From contig CP099854.1 of NCBI GenBank assembly GCA_030062745.1, forward strand, positions 13,774,153-13,838,152: a stretch of DNA of 64,000 nt, written 5' to 3'. The DNA comes from Capitulum mitella (taxonomy: Eukaryota; Arthropoda; Thecostraca; Pollicipedomorpha; Pollicipedidae). A program made the translations under genes and the position numbers. A model generated the notes under the pieces. That model saw only the letters and a list, made by a program, of their open reading frames with translations, had not been told where the DNA came from and searched no databases. Shown here piece by piece: positions 24,964 to 37,430 of the stretch (positions are counted from its first letter, which is position 1; the number at the start of each line of letters is the position of its first letter).

Positions 24964-25032
24964 CGTGGCGCAGTCGGCTGGAGCGTCACTCGCGGATCAC
25001 GAGGACCCGGGTTCGAGGCTCACTCGGCGCAT
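24964..25032 (+). other. tRNA-like sequence, probable SINE head or tRNA pseudogene
   Basis: A perfect A-box (TGGCGCAGTCGG) is followed about 38 bases later by a B-box-like GGTTCGAGGCT. The anticodon arm CTCG-CGGATCA-CGAG pairs but lacks the usual T before the anticodon, and the acceptor stem pairs poorly. This fits a tRNA-derived SINE head or a decayed tRNA rather than a working gene. Confidence 0.5.
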
Positions 25033-27331
25033 GAAACAATCTAAGTGTGGTGGCGAATGGCGTGAGAAGTCTCGGCGATGACCACAGTCGGCAAACAAAC
25101 GCGCGGCTACAGTGGAATAGCGCGTCAGGAAGCCGCAGCCTCCGTCAACGGTCGCAGCTTCTGCGACTGCAGATGTGTCCATGTCGTTGTAAAGCTCATA
25201 TAACGTCACGCAGCGACGCGGTGTGATATGAGCTCGAACTGGGCACCTCATGGAAATATGGCGTAAATAGTGTGGACAATAGTGGAACATCGTAACGCGG
25301 ACCCGAAATCGCAAAACGCCCGGCAGAACGTAATCAGACGCGAGGTATCAACGTTTGTCTGGGCACAGAAGAGCATGCCATTAGGTACACTGACCATCTC
25401 GCTTACCTGATGTTCTGGAAACTTGACGCGATTGTTTATTGAAGCAACCGTCCCGTGTCGTACACTACTGCCGGGGATATGCACAATTCCGCACAACTAT
25501 GCCAGCCATTACGGCAAAGCATCATACTAGGAATCGCAAGGGCAGCCCGGAAAACACGCCATAAATTTCCTTGTTATTCACTTACAAGCAGGCTCTCACC
25601 AGACACAACTCACGCCGTGTTTGTCTAACCATTTCAAACTACACCCTGCCCTCCTTCAGATGGCGTCAAGAGCTGGCACTGCTTATTACAATAACTAAAT
25701 GTAAATGATCTTGACGCATACGTCAAACATGCTAGATTATCCCTGCAGACAGAAGCTGTGTCCATAGATAAATCTATGGCAAAGACCCCATCAACTGCTC
25801 TACCAGTCATCGTTCGTATCATTTTTATTGTCCAGACCGATAGGTCAACCAGTTACATCCAGTCACATTCTTTTAAAATTTTCCTTGGGGTGGTGGATGT
25901 ATAGCTGTGAAATGGGTACGCAACGGGAGTGGCGGCCCATACGGGACGCAGGGCGAGGACCGTATCAACTTTGTACAATTTCAGCAGGGGCACTACGGTG
26001 TAAACATGAAGATATTGTCTCAGATAAACTTTGCAGAATGACAGCCCAAGGATACTGATAACGTTTGGAAAACAAATGCTCACTTAGCACTGTACAAATA
26101 CTTTCTGTACGCATGAATTGTTTTCACACCGAGCAGCATTCCCGTCCCAATCAATCACATGCTCGCCGGCAAAGCACCTAAAAATACGTGAAACTACCGG
26201 ACAAACCGTCACCAAAATGCCCTCAAGTCGGCTCAGAGCATCTGCAGAACAGCCACCACTGGGCGTTAGGATGGGGTAGAGTTGTTTGCATATTTTCCGT
26301 TCGGCATTTCTGCTGTCATCTTCACTGTCCACTGTCGCCGACACCTCGCGTTTTACGGAGAAACGACAACGCGCAGTCTTCCTCCCATTCAAACGCACTA
26401 GGCACTGAGCAGATGCTGTCACTTTTGACATGTATTTGACTTGTGAACATCACGGCCCGGAGGTCAACCACAACAGCCCAATCCCAATTTGGTCCCTGTG
26501 TGTGCAGTCGTTCCAGACAATTGCCGTGTCTGCGACTGGCCATGTCTAGCCGGGACCACCAGACGCGGACTGGCGTCAGACCAACACGGACCAGCGGCCG
26601 AGTCCGACCACGTCACACTCCGTCTCCACGCCCATACCTGCCGAGGAGCCTCGACGCATGCAGCACCGCTTAAATGCGCCACAAACAAGATCGGCTGATC
26701 CGCCGACAGTTACGTGATATCGAGCCAGTATCACGATTAATGCAAGTCCAACGCTGCACTATTAACAGTCGAGATAGTACAGCGAAATGCACAAATCAAA
26801 CGCGTCAACGCGTCAAGTCACAAAGTGGAGCGGCAGGTCCGTGTAACCATGATATGCTAAAGCCTCTTCCCATCCATCAAGTGGAAACGACAATTCAACA
26901 ATCATTGCGCACGACAGGCTGTCAAAGCCAACGGCAAGCCATCTCACTCATCCTATTCCGTTTGTCGAATAGGAGAATATAGAGATCGCAGGGTGTGCTT
27001 CATCGCAGCTTGCCTGAATAATGGACCGTAACGTTTTGTCGCATCATGCACAATGACGAAGTTCACGACATGCGACTCTTCCACGGTGGACGTGAAAATT
27101 CCATCTTGGCTCCAGGAACATGCAAACAAGATTAACTGCTACCCTCTCTCACCGAACCATGACGCCACAAGAGCCACCATCTCCTCACCAAAAACATGCG
27201 TGAACGGCCCATCACCAGTAAAGCAAATTCGCTCACATCACAGAAAGTTCGGATCCCGCCAGTCACATCACTGCATCAAATCCAGCGGGTGATTTCCGGA
27301 CCCCGTCCATCACGCTGGCGGAACCCAGCCG
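25033..27331. other. Intron between exons C and D: no exon supported
   Basis: Balanced composition. A 115-codon minus-strand frame (26084-26431) has no recognisable domain. Confidence 0.45.
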
Positions 27332-27621
27332 TCAGACGAGCGGCTCATGTCCGTCGGCGCCGCGGATCCCATCCATCTGGGCGGCCGACCCCGTCCAATC
27401 GGCCACATCGTCCGCCGCCCGCACCCTGGTGGGCACCAGCTGGCGGATCTGGTGCACGTGCAGCCGGTGCACGGTCTCTAGGTGACGGCGGAGGTGCGCC
27501 ACCTTGCTGGCCACCTTGCCGCACAGGCCGCACGTGGTCAGGCCCTGGTGCACCTTGCGGTGCAGCGTCAGCGACATGGCGTGGCGGTACGCCCTGCCGC
27601 AGATGTCGCACCGGAAACAGC
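27332..27621 (-). CDS. Alternative last exon D: two C2H2 fingers
   Basis: The acceptor CGCTCTGCCGGCAG|GCTGTTTCC (phase 1) leads into CFRCDICGRAYRHAMSL and H-x3-H (finger 1), HQGLTT, then CGLCGKVASKVAHLRRH and H-x4-H (finger 2). The C-terminal motif HRLHVHQIRQLVP is followed by a short acidic tail and a stop. There are 95 codons plus stop. Both fingers have all four ligands. It is closest in sequence to exons C and E, so the three probably arose by tandem exon duplication. The exon sits in a GC-rich patch in otherwise balanced intron DNA. Confidence 0.85.
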
Positions 27622-29965
27622 CTGCCGGCAGAGCGGGTCGTCACCGACGCCTGCCGGCAGCGCCGACGCGCCTCCGTCCAGCAGGCTGATCGCCGAGGAA
27701 TCGGAGTTCGGTGGACCGAATCCGGAAACAGAACCAAACGGAGGGGAGGACGTCCTGATTGAGCGTGAGCATCTCTCCCACAAACAAGCATGGAAACGTC
27801 GGTACCGGGATGCGCAGTTCGGCGAAGGTGAGGAGTGCATCATGCATTGAATTCCTGAGTTTGCCGCCATAATATGCAACTGCCAAACCTTTTTTTACAT
27901 TTCGGGTACAGTTACGGGCAACGTTCGTCTTCAAAGTTGAGCCAACGTCGCAAATATTGACACTTTCGTGCAATTGTGAAGCCAAGACCTGGACGGATAC
28001 CACCGGGTGGTTTTCTTCTCAGAGCAGGGTGGATGGATGTAACATGGATGTAAAAAAATGGTCAGACGGAAAGCCATAATGTAAAAGTGAATGTTATCTT
28101 TTCGCCTGGTATCGGCATTAACATCGTGCAAAGAGGGGGCAATGACGCTTAATCAAACACACAAGCGACGATGGCATCACAACATGAAAGATAAGTGATT
28201 CTTAAACCGTCAACATCATCACCATTGATTCCAACGTAGTGATTTGTTCTAATGATGTTTGAGATCAGTGCCCGTGCGAAGCGAACTTGTTAAACGGACC
28301 GTGAACCCCACATCCAATCCTTCAAGTCCAAGTAAACGAGTAAACCAAACACAGTTAAAGGCAATGTCAAAGATACAAGAACAAGACATTCTGATTGTGA
28401 GCAGAACAGCCTACTGGTGAGTTCCCAGCTGATCCACGGCCGGCCTTCGAACGCCGAAGCAGCTCGAAACAGTCTTGCCAAGATGCCAAGGGGAGTTAGC
28501 CACGACTAAAGGGGCGACTAGCGCTGTCATGAATTACAGACTACGGTTAATGCATGTATCCGGTACTGATGTATTGGTATGAGGGAGCATGGCGGGATCA
28601 ACGTTGCGGCAATCCGCTATTTTTACCACACTAGAAAACTTTTTGGGACTCGGCCCAGAATGGCTGATCACGTGGCAATCGGTGACGAAAAAGATGGAAC
28701 TCATGTACATCGTGAAATCAACAGTAACCTGAAACGATCGTGCGTGATTTGAGAAGGCGTCAGGCCATGGAAAAGTATGCCAAAAAAAACCCCAACTTGC
28801 GCAATGGCATCAGTTCTCCGAGGAAGCGTTTATACAAGGCATTCAGAGCTATTCAACGGATTTATTGCATCACGAATCAATCCAAGTAATCGCTATATAT
28901 AAAGCTAATATGAGATAATGGAATATCGATGATTGTCTTCATGATAACATAGTACGCGTTATCCGCACCATGTACTCGTTCCACTGTCACCTTGTTCGCA
29001 AAACCAGGGTTTTCGCTTGCTGCTAACAGTCACGATGACAATGGCACACCGCAAAAATTGACCAAATAACCACTCAACCGATGTTCATATCGCAGTTCCA
29101 CATAACCCAAGCTTTGGAACGGATTAATGCAACAACTGTAGTTGACTGCCCACCTTCATTTCCCTGACTAACATGGCATGACTGTGAGCATACAACCAAG
29201 GAAACGTTTGAAAATATCAGCATATCCAGCCTTACCAAAGTAGCATGACGTATTGGAACGAGCTGGGGGGATGTTCCAACACATGCCTTGTCCTAAAGCA
29301 CTACGCCATTACGGGTAGTGCGCTTTGCGTAGTGCCATGCGCGCTTCAAAGGGCTCGTGTTACATTCACCAACAGTCTAGACAATATTGTGGTGCTAGGA
29401 CAACCCTATAAATACAGTGAATTCACACCAGTGGCTTATTTTCTACGCAAAGTGCCTTCATACAATTTCAATTCTTTAGACATTGCAATGCCTGTTGAGG
29501 CTCTCCTTGATTTCGTTTATCCAATTTTAAAAACCCTTTACCTATTTTCCACGCAGTAACATGAAACCAACCCGAAGATAAGAACAAAGCAACATGACAA
29601 AAACTCAGCACTGGCTGGCAAAGGACGCCGAACTCAAGCATAGTTACGTCTCGCCACCGGGAATGAAATAATAACACCCGATACATTATTGAATTCACGC
29701 ATGTCTGAGACCGCAATACGCCTAACAATGGGAACAAATAGGAATAGTGCCGATACAAATCAGGAACACTACCAGACTCAACAGTGCCGTAAATACTATA
29801 CATTCCTGTGATTGTTACTTGCTGAACATTCCTCCCGATGTGTGATATTTCAGTAACTAATGACCTGAAGGGCCACGCGCTGTGTCACCATGGCTCATCT
29901 CGTCGGCATTCTTTCACGCTGTTGTAGTGGATTTCCTCGCTGCATTTCGAAAGGTCAGGGTTCCC
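27622..29965. other. Intron between exons D and E
   Basis: No exon supported. It contains one arm (about 29488-29578) of a ~90-bp dispersed repeat whose other copy is at 34305-34395 in reverse. Confidence 0.45.
29488..29578 (-). repeat. ~90-bp dispersed repeat, copy 1
   Basis: Read on the minus strand it matches 34305-34395 on the plus strand: GGGTTGGTTTCATGT, GTGGAAA, AGGTAAAGGGTTTTTAAA, ACGAAATCA and GCCTCAACAGGCATT in the same order. Similarity stops sharply on both sides. Confidence 0.7.
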
Positions 29966-30471
29966 TCACTCGTGCATCCGCCTCGCCTGCAACGGGATGA
30001 CTCCTGATTCCTGCACCGGGATCACTCCTTCGGACTCATCCAATGGCGCTGTTCTTCGGGGCTCCTGTGCTGGCATCGCTCCTGACTCGTGGACTGGCAT
30101 CACCTCTGACTCCCGTGGCGACATCACCCTTCCTGCCTCACGGACTGCAATCACTCCAGAACCCCGCGTCGGCATCGCCCCTCTGAACTCTGGCACCGGC
30201 ACTACTCCGAGCTCCTGCTGTGACCACATCCCTGACGTCTCCTGCAGGCTCCTGGTGCGTCCCTTGGTGACGGTGGGCACCATCTGACGCACCGCCTCCG
30301 GCGCCATGTTGTGCGCCGTCTGCAGGTGACGACGCAGGTGCGCCACTATGCAAAGCACCTTCCCGCAAAGGTGACAGGTGGTCAGGCCCTGATGCATCTT
30401 CATGTGGTGCGTCAGTGCCTGACGGTTCGAATACTGCCGACCGCACACGCGGCACACCGACATAAGCCGAC
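29966..30471 (-). CDS. Alternative last exon E: two C2H2 fingers plus repetitive tail
   Basis: The acceptor GTTCCTGTTCCAG|GTCGG (phase 1) opens a 167-residue reading frame. Finger 1 (CRVCGRQYSNRQALTHHMK, then H) is C-x2-C-x12-H-x3-H. Finger 2 (CHLCGKVLCIVAHLRRH, then H) is C-x2-C-x12-H-x4-H, and the link HQGLTT is shared with the sister exons. The family motif after the fingers reads HNMAPEAVRQMVP. The remaining ~100 residues are a degenerate repeat of about ten residues (MPVHESGAMPAQE-like) coded by ~30-bp DNA repeats, absent from the other exons. It is the terminal finger exon nearest the BTB. The fingers should give a DNA specificity of their own; the role of the tail is unknown. Confidence 0.82.
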
Positions 30472-33400
30472 CTGGAACAGGAACACAGACAACACAGGTC
30501 AAGGTGAGCAGAGGACAAAACACCGCGGTTCGGATGGATTCGCAAGGAAGTGGCCCAGTGTCGCTCGGTACACATGCAGCGCCCAAATTCTCAAGACACC
30601 GGGATATCACCGCGATGAGATAATGATGTAAGTCGTTGACATATCAAATTAAGGGAACGAGACCTCTTGGTGATGGAATAATGTCAGAAAGACAAGGGCA
30701 AAGAAGTTAGGCAGACTGGTACAGATGACAACAATGATTTCTGTTTTGTCGCTCCAAGACGCAAAGCACTTTCTATCACTCTGTTTCGTTAGAGCACTAA
30801 GCTCATTCGGACAGCGTCGGTCGACGAAAAACAACATATACGACCCAACAAATAACGAACAAAACACACCACGTATAATATTAACAACTAATCAAGAACA
30901 AAGCAAGGGTGTGGAGCCTCTGCACTGATTATGCTACGTTTCCAATTGAAACTATGAAAATCAATAAACAGTGTATTTAACACTCAAAAACTTTACAAAA
31001 CTCACCATGTCAAGACAACCAGCAATTTGTTTGATCTTGGATTCTTCAATCCTTGATGGCCCAGTGCCAAAGTAATCTGATCGCTAAAAACTAAAAACTA
31101 TTTATTCCTCCTCGAACTTTATGAGGAAAAACCGCGCAGGCGTCAAATCCACTACGTCAGATTTGCCCTTTCAGGATTTCAAAATGACACAAACCGAAAC
31201 AGGGTTCTTCAGCAAAGCTTGCAAGTGCAAACACATCGAATCGTGCAAGCAACCGTGAGACCACAAACATTCTCAAGCTCCGCAAAACGCGCAGCTTTGT
31301 AAGACATTCGGCCACGTCAACTATTTAACCACTGACCATATATGACGCCAGCTATTTACCCATCGACCATATGTGAAATATATGGCGTTCATGCGATTAA
31401 TGGGTTTAGATTTTTCACTATACCACACCTCGAATCAAAGTACTGAAGAAAACCGGCTTTGAAATCATCGACTTGACTTTTACCAGAGCTTCCCAGAAAC
31501 TACAAGGCCAAACACAGTAAACTTAGACGCCTTAATACAATATATATATACCCGTTACACGGTTGGATTATCAAGAGCGACGACTTGGGTCATGGTGTCG
31601 CAATGAAACGTAAATTTGCAATACACTGAAAATTAATAAATGACCTGAGTTTTGGTGCTGGTTTCACATTTTACATTACTAAAGTGAAGGCCCTTGGAAC
31701 TTAAGCAATACATTTTTGGCATCATACGTAGTGGTGTTCATAATAACGCGCGAAGCACACCTGTATCAAAATCTGATGTACTGTTTCGGTAGCATAAGGA
31801 GCGAGGTTAAAAAAATGTACAGCATGCACCTAGGTAATTATGCTAACGCTGAGCTGCAATTCAAATCAAAGACCAGGAAGTCAGGACCACAAGATCAATG
31901 CCGCGGATGTCAACTTCTCGCCAGTCGCAATGAAGGCGCAACAGTGTTCACGGGTCCCTCCCCAAACGTGTCGCGATTGCCGTAAGCGTCTGTCGCTCTG
32001 TGGATCGTCTCCCAGGTCCGGCGCTGGCCTTCACGCCAGTCACGGACAGTCGTATTCGTCACAGACACAGCGTCAGAAATTTCCGGCCTCATGCCATGTC
32101 TTGTTCTGAACCTGAAAACATACAAACACCCGGTTCACTCCACAGCTCCAACAACGAAAGTTATCGTAAACTGAGTGTTCCACGTGAAGACGTCCCTTGA
32201 AATAAAGCTGAACAACGAAGTTATACCCAGTGGCCTTAGAAGCCCAGCTGCAATATATGCCATGCATCAAAACTCTACACTTACGGAGGTCCAATGAGAT
32301 TCTCATCGTTTCACGTATGTCCCATGCTGGGGAATCTGCCACCTACTGGTTGCCATAATTTGAACACGATTATAAAAAAAGGGACAGAACAACAAGGACT
32401 TAACGTTTCAGCCATAGACCATCTTCAAATTTCTTCCAAGTTTCTCCCGTTATGAAGAGGACAGTCTATTTCCAAAATCATGACCCAAGCCCAGGAGCCT
32501 CCAAAGAGCATTTTAGACTTAATTAGAGCATTATCTGAAGTCCAGTCTGTATTCCATGGGAGATATCACCGTAGTGATAAGATAGCATGGCAATGAATTA
32601 TTTTTTCCGACGATTTTAATTAAGTCTAAGCACCGGGGCTCTTGTTTCGACTACGTGGATATTTCCAGAAAAGTTCTGTAATGTTTGTTCTCTGCCACTG
32701 TACTGCTACTGAACTGTTCCGTCTCGATATCTTCCGCGACCCATATCTTTGTTCAAGAAATGTGTCCTGATGACGGACACAGCACTGCACTGTTGCAACG
32801 GGCAGGAGCATAAAGCACACAAACGCGCGCTACCTACCTCTTACGATTCCTGATCGTTATGGCACATGGCTTGCTGCGTCACATGGTTGACTAAGCAACA
32901 GAAAGTAAAAACAGCAAGCATGATCCAAGAAGAACGCGCAACATTCTGATGTTAACGATGACGAATAAGCTAGCCATTTAAAACGTCGTAAACACAGGGC
33001 AGTCTTGCTATCTGTATACTTTATCATTAAGCTGATTGCCAAAAATCTAAGAAACGTAGAACACTAACTACTGCTATTGCAGTACACCACCTTTTAACCT
33101 AACATGATTTTAAACAAATGGGTTTCTGCCCACAACAGAAAGCGCATAGTTTTGCCCTTTGCAATGGATAAGCACATCTCTACCTTAGTTTCAGTGTAAT
33201 CTAATAATATGAATTAATGTGTATTTTATCTATGTTCTTCAGGAAACCAACTGCATTAAAAACAAAGGTGAAAATAAATACGTGAGCAATTTTCATCATG
33301 ACAACAAAGAAATGAAGAAAAACAAACACATTTTTTGCTTTATTCCTTGACAAATAAACCTCTTGAAAAGGACTGTGACGACGCTTTCAAGATATTTTTT

Positions 33401-34304
33401 TGGAAAGAGCCGTACGAAAACGGATCAAAATGTTATCAAAAGACTGTATGAAAAAATGGTTCAAGGATTCGTGACAAACAAGAATGCAAATACTTTTTGG
33501 CATTTCCAGAGCATCACGGCTCTGCATGTAATTTCTATCTTACAAAAGGCAAAATCTTCAGATGTGATGCAAAATTGCTCATGGGATATGGCTTGTACGA
33601 GAGAAGATAACCTTGTCAACACCAATGTAAAACAAGCGTGGCATGGAGACAGCAACGAAGTATGACAAAACCAAAGAATGACAAAGTCGGTAAAATGGCA
33701 ATGACACTGCTAATTATATTTAGGCAATACCATAATCTTCATGAACCTAAGCGAGGGACGAGACTTCGACCAAAACACACTTATCTCTAACTTCTACAAA
33801 AGTACCCACCTTCAGCCGATCTTCGATTTCGAAAAAATCAACACCGTCATTCTTCCATTCAAGCCAAAAGCACAAAACGTCACACAAAGCAAATTGGCGA
33901 AGCGCGAAAAGGTCTAGAAACGCTACCTTACAAGACAAGGATCAGTGAGGGAAAAAGCATTTCCGAGTTTAACCCAAAGGATACAGCAACGCAATTACAA
34001 TACCGCAACACGCGTATGCATGCTTCAGTAAGATGCATGTAACCGCACTCCTGCTGAACAACGATAACATCAAAAGATGGAAACTTCAGATAAAGCCCAA
34101 TGCGGCAGCTTGACACAGCATTTCGACAGAGTCCTTTCTTACTTACTGCTACCTATATACCGCTGACACCGCAAACCACAACCAAACCCCAGATTTCGGC
34201 TCCCACAGCTAAGTCAGCCCCAGTGACGAAAAATTACATAACGTGAGAGAGCCGGACAAAGCCAGTTATATTTAAGCTCATTCAGTTATATTTATATCCG
34301 GGTA
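30472..34304. other. Intron upstream of exon E: no exon supported
   Basis: AT-leaning, with short TA runs near 31540. No C2H2 exon, transposon end or coding-like frame could be supported. Confidence 0.45.
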
Positions 34305-34395
34305 GGGTTGGTTTCATGTCACTGTGTGGAAATCAGGTAAAGGGTTTTTAAACTTGGACATACGAAATCACGAATCGCCTCAACAGGCATTCCTC
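34305..34395 (+). repeat. ~90-bp dispersed repeat, copy 2
   Basis: Plus-strand partner of the copy at 29.5 kb. It lies among three nearby repeats of AGTCAGTTATATTTA (34265-34440). Confidence 0.7.
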
Positions 34396-35357
34396 ACGAA
34401 GTCAGTTATATTTAGGCAGGTTCGGGATTAAAGTCAGTTTATATATATATATCAGATTCAAAGTCAGTGCTTCGCAGGATTGCACATGTCTTGATATTTA
34501 ACACGATCATTGTTGGTATTGGGAGACAACAATTACCCATACATCATGGCATACAAAATGGCTCCTATATGTAACCACATATAGTGTAAGAAGACCGTCA
34601 GGTAAGGAAATCTGCTGGGAGCGCTTGGCTGTTTTGTTTCACTAAAATAGTGCATTTTTTTTTTGCTTTCGTAACACCCGGCATTGCAGGCGTTTGAAAA
34701 TCAATCGTAGTGGCGAGCTGGGCGAAATCCACTTTCCCACAACTCGGTACCCGTGTGTGATTGGGGCTTTATAGCGCCCCGACCCTGTGGTCATATGGCT
34801 ATATGGTTATGAAATCATATGACGAAACTAGTCGTCCTTTACGGAGACGGACCTGCTAACATTCCCGTTGAAGCCCGCCGAGTCGCTGCAGTCGACGAGG
34901 TAAGTATTACAGTTCAGTTTACCGTGATGCGTATGCAGCTGAAAAAACAACCACACGGAGAAACTGGAAAATCTGACCCGAGACAATAAAATGGGACTGG
35001 TCGCGAAGCAGATGTCCAATGGTAGAATTCGTCACCATGGATTCAATGTGAGAAGACTGTTCACGCGTCAGACCGCGACAGGAGACCAGCTCATGATGGA
35101 CGGTCAATGGACAATCTCCACAACGTGGGTAAAGCGGCGCAAGTGACATAATGTGGCCTCCTCTCGCACAGAGTCACGAGCACATGATGTCCGTTTCCCG
35201 ACTTGGGGCTCAATAGTTCGGAGCTTATTAGAGCCATGTGTGTCCCAGCTATGCTGCAGCTTATTGCGCATGAAAGCAGTGCATGCCGGGCACAGGTCTC
35301 CGGCTGAACAGCCGACTTCGGGGTACGCGAGAAACGTGAGGCGCGCTTCGCAGCTGC

Positions 35358-36601
35358 GTCAGCCCGTTCACTCCAACTAGTCCAACGTGGCTCGGCAAAT
35401 CGGTAAACGCGTGAATGGAAACAAGGCGTTTTCAGGCTAGGCAGAGGCTATCAGGGGCATTACTGTGAATAACACTTCGAAAGTCATGAGTGGTCCATTA
35501 GCTTCTGCCTAGTTTGTCTAGTTAGAGCATGTAAAGTTAACCGCCACAAATCAGCCATACGATAGGTCAACTTCCAGAATACCACAACTACGAGGAAAAC
35601 TAGAATTCATGTCCTTATATCACATCATCTGAGAACAATGGCAGTTTTTAAGGTCATCGCGTGTCACGGCGGGTTCGGGAAACAACGGTCACCGATCTCG
35701 ATTTCTCCTGTTTGTATATGAGCTCCAGTATACTGCCTTGTACCAATGCAGAGGGATGACACCTAGTATGAAGCCAGATGGATTTTCCAGGTCACGCAAA
35801 TGAATTCAAAGTCAACCAACAATTTTTAGCCTGTGAATATAACACCATACCACTTAGCGGGCGTCTCGAACTTTCAACATGGTTGCGACCTGACATGACC
35901 TTGCCAGATACGAAATGGCAAAACAAATTATGAAGTGACTTTCTGTAAGCGTAAACGGCAAGGTTCACCGCTGTGACTTAAAAACATAGCTGATATAACA
36001 AGATCGTAAAGTTTTGTGATCCCTCGGCATCAAATGACCAAGTGCTCGGCTTCGGAAGACTATGTAAACTCAAACTGTGATCCAATTTTCAACCTCACTC
36101 GCAACACTGCGCTACGTCTTCATCTTCAGGTAATCCAAACAGAGGTGCTGCGAGTAGCTTCGTCCACGTGCGCATCCCCGGGACGTTCAACAATGCTGAG
36201 CCACGGCAGTTGCACAGTCCCCGACAGCACTGCTTCAGTATTCTGCTATTAATTTATTTTGCTCCATACAATGGACGTATAACGCTGGAGGATCGGCGTC
36301 CTGCCGGACCACTCGGCGACCCGGCCAATGAATGGCCAGCTGCAAATGGTCCGATAACACATCTCAGGGAGACGCGCCTGGCTAATCCGCATCAGGGCCT
36401 CGCCCGTCAACTGGCGGCCAGAGGGCTATGGTGGCCCACAAATCACCAGCAAACTGCATCCTGGTCCAGCGAGGAGCGCCCTGACCAACTACCCCGTATG
36501 TGCGGCCCACGAGATGCGTTCTGACTGTTCATGACTGTTGCGACTGTTCGACTATTGCGTCATCCCGTTCACTCCAACTAGTCCAACATGGCTCGGCAAA
36601 T
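35358..36601. repeat. 43-bp direct repeats about 1.2 kb apart
   Basis: Positions 35358-35400 and 36559-36601 both read GTCA-CCCGTTCACTCCAACTAG, then TCCAAC-TGGCTCGGCAAAT, with two differences. The DNA between shows no coding capacity. They may be the ends of an element with direct terminal repeats or two copies of a short dispersed repeat. Confidence 0.6.
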
Positions 36602-36602
36602 G

Positions 36603-36637
36603 TTGTTCTTGTTGTTGTTGTTGTTCTTGTTGTTCTT
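36603..36637 (+). repeat. (GTT)n microsatellite
   Basis: Imperfect GTT/CTT triplets directly before the hairpin at 36633. Confidence 0.85.
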
Positions 36638-36673
36638 GGTACAGTCGAACTTCTTGTTCGACTGTACCAAGAA
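36633..36673. repeat. Perfect 18-bp inverted repeat with 5-nt loop
   Basis: TTCTTGGTACAGTCGAAC, loop TTCTT, then the exact reverse complement. It would form a strong cruciform or RNA hairpin. It overlaps the end of a GTT microsatellite and follows the second 43-bp direct repeat by about 30 bp. Confidence 0.92.
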
Positions 36674-37430
36674 GTTCCCCTCGATTTCGTGACCACTGAA
36701 TTACTGGACTGTATATATCCAAACTGACCCCACCGACCAACGAGCAGAACGCAAAATTTGCTGCACTGACCTAAGACTTCCGAGTAAAAGATCTTGGTTA
36801 AAAAACAGCTTATGATGAATCAAAACACTCTGCAGAGCAAACCACACGAAACAATGACAGCAAAAACATTAACTAAATTAACATGATCAAAACAGCGCCA
36901 TGCCAAATGACGCCGTCTACAGCCAAAACGTCCAACACTGATAGAGTCCAAGCTGGACCGTACACAGCGCGACCTAACACACAACCGGTCCCTCAGTCAA
37001 GGGTAAACCGGGGTTGGGGCAACAATCACTTGCTTAGTAGAAGAACATTCGATTATGATGATATAAATCAGATAATGAATATGGCGTATAATACTAAAGG
37101 AAATAAAGGATAACCAGTGAATAACCGGCATGTAAACAGAAAATCTGCTGGCAGATAACCGGTTAAGCAGAATGCCAACACTTTTTCAATGACTGTGGTT
37201 TTGGTTTTATACGTCACACTGCTATGACTGCTAGTAAAACAAAACGAACGACATCTTTTATACTTATCCCACAAAACAACACTAACACTTGTAATATGCA
37301 CGGACCCACATTCCATTCGTCCCTCGGAGCTAAGCGTTTCAAGTGATCTCAGTACGTCACATCTAAGGCGTACGTCTCACTGCCCTGAGGACCATCCGCT
37401 CTACGCGCTGGAAACTAGCCCCAGCATTAA

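Larger units (their letters stand above)
34396..37430. other. Intron, no exon supported
   Basis: Contains the 43-bp direct repeats and perfect hairpin listed separately. A 76-codon minus frame at 34919-35149 has a CGDC motif but no finger spacing. Confidence 0.45.

Noticed and set aside
34919-35149. Possible extra zinc-finger exon with CGDC
   Set aside because: Cys-x2-Cys is present but no His pair at finger spacing, no HxGxT linker and no phase-1 acceptor of the family type.
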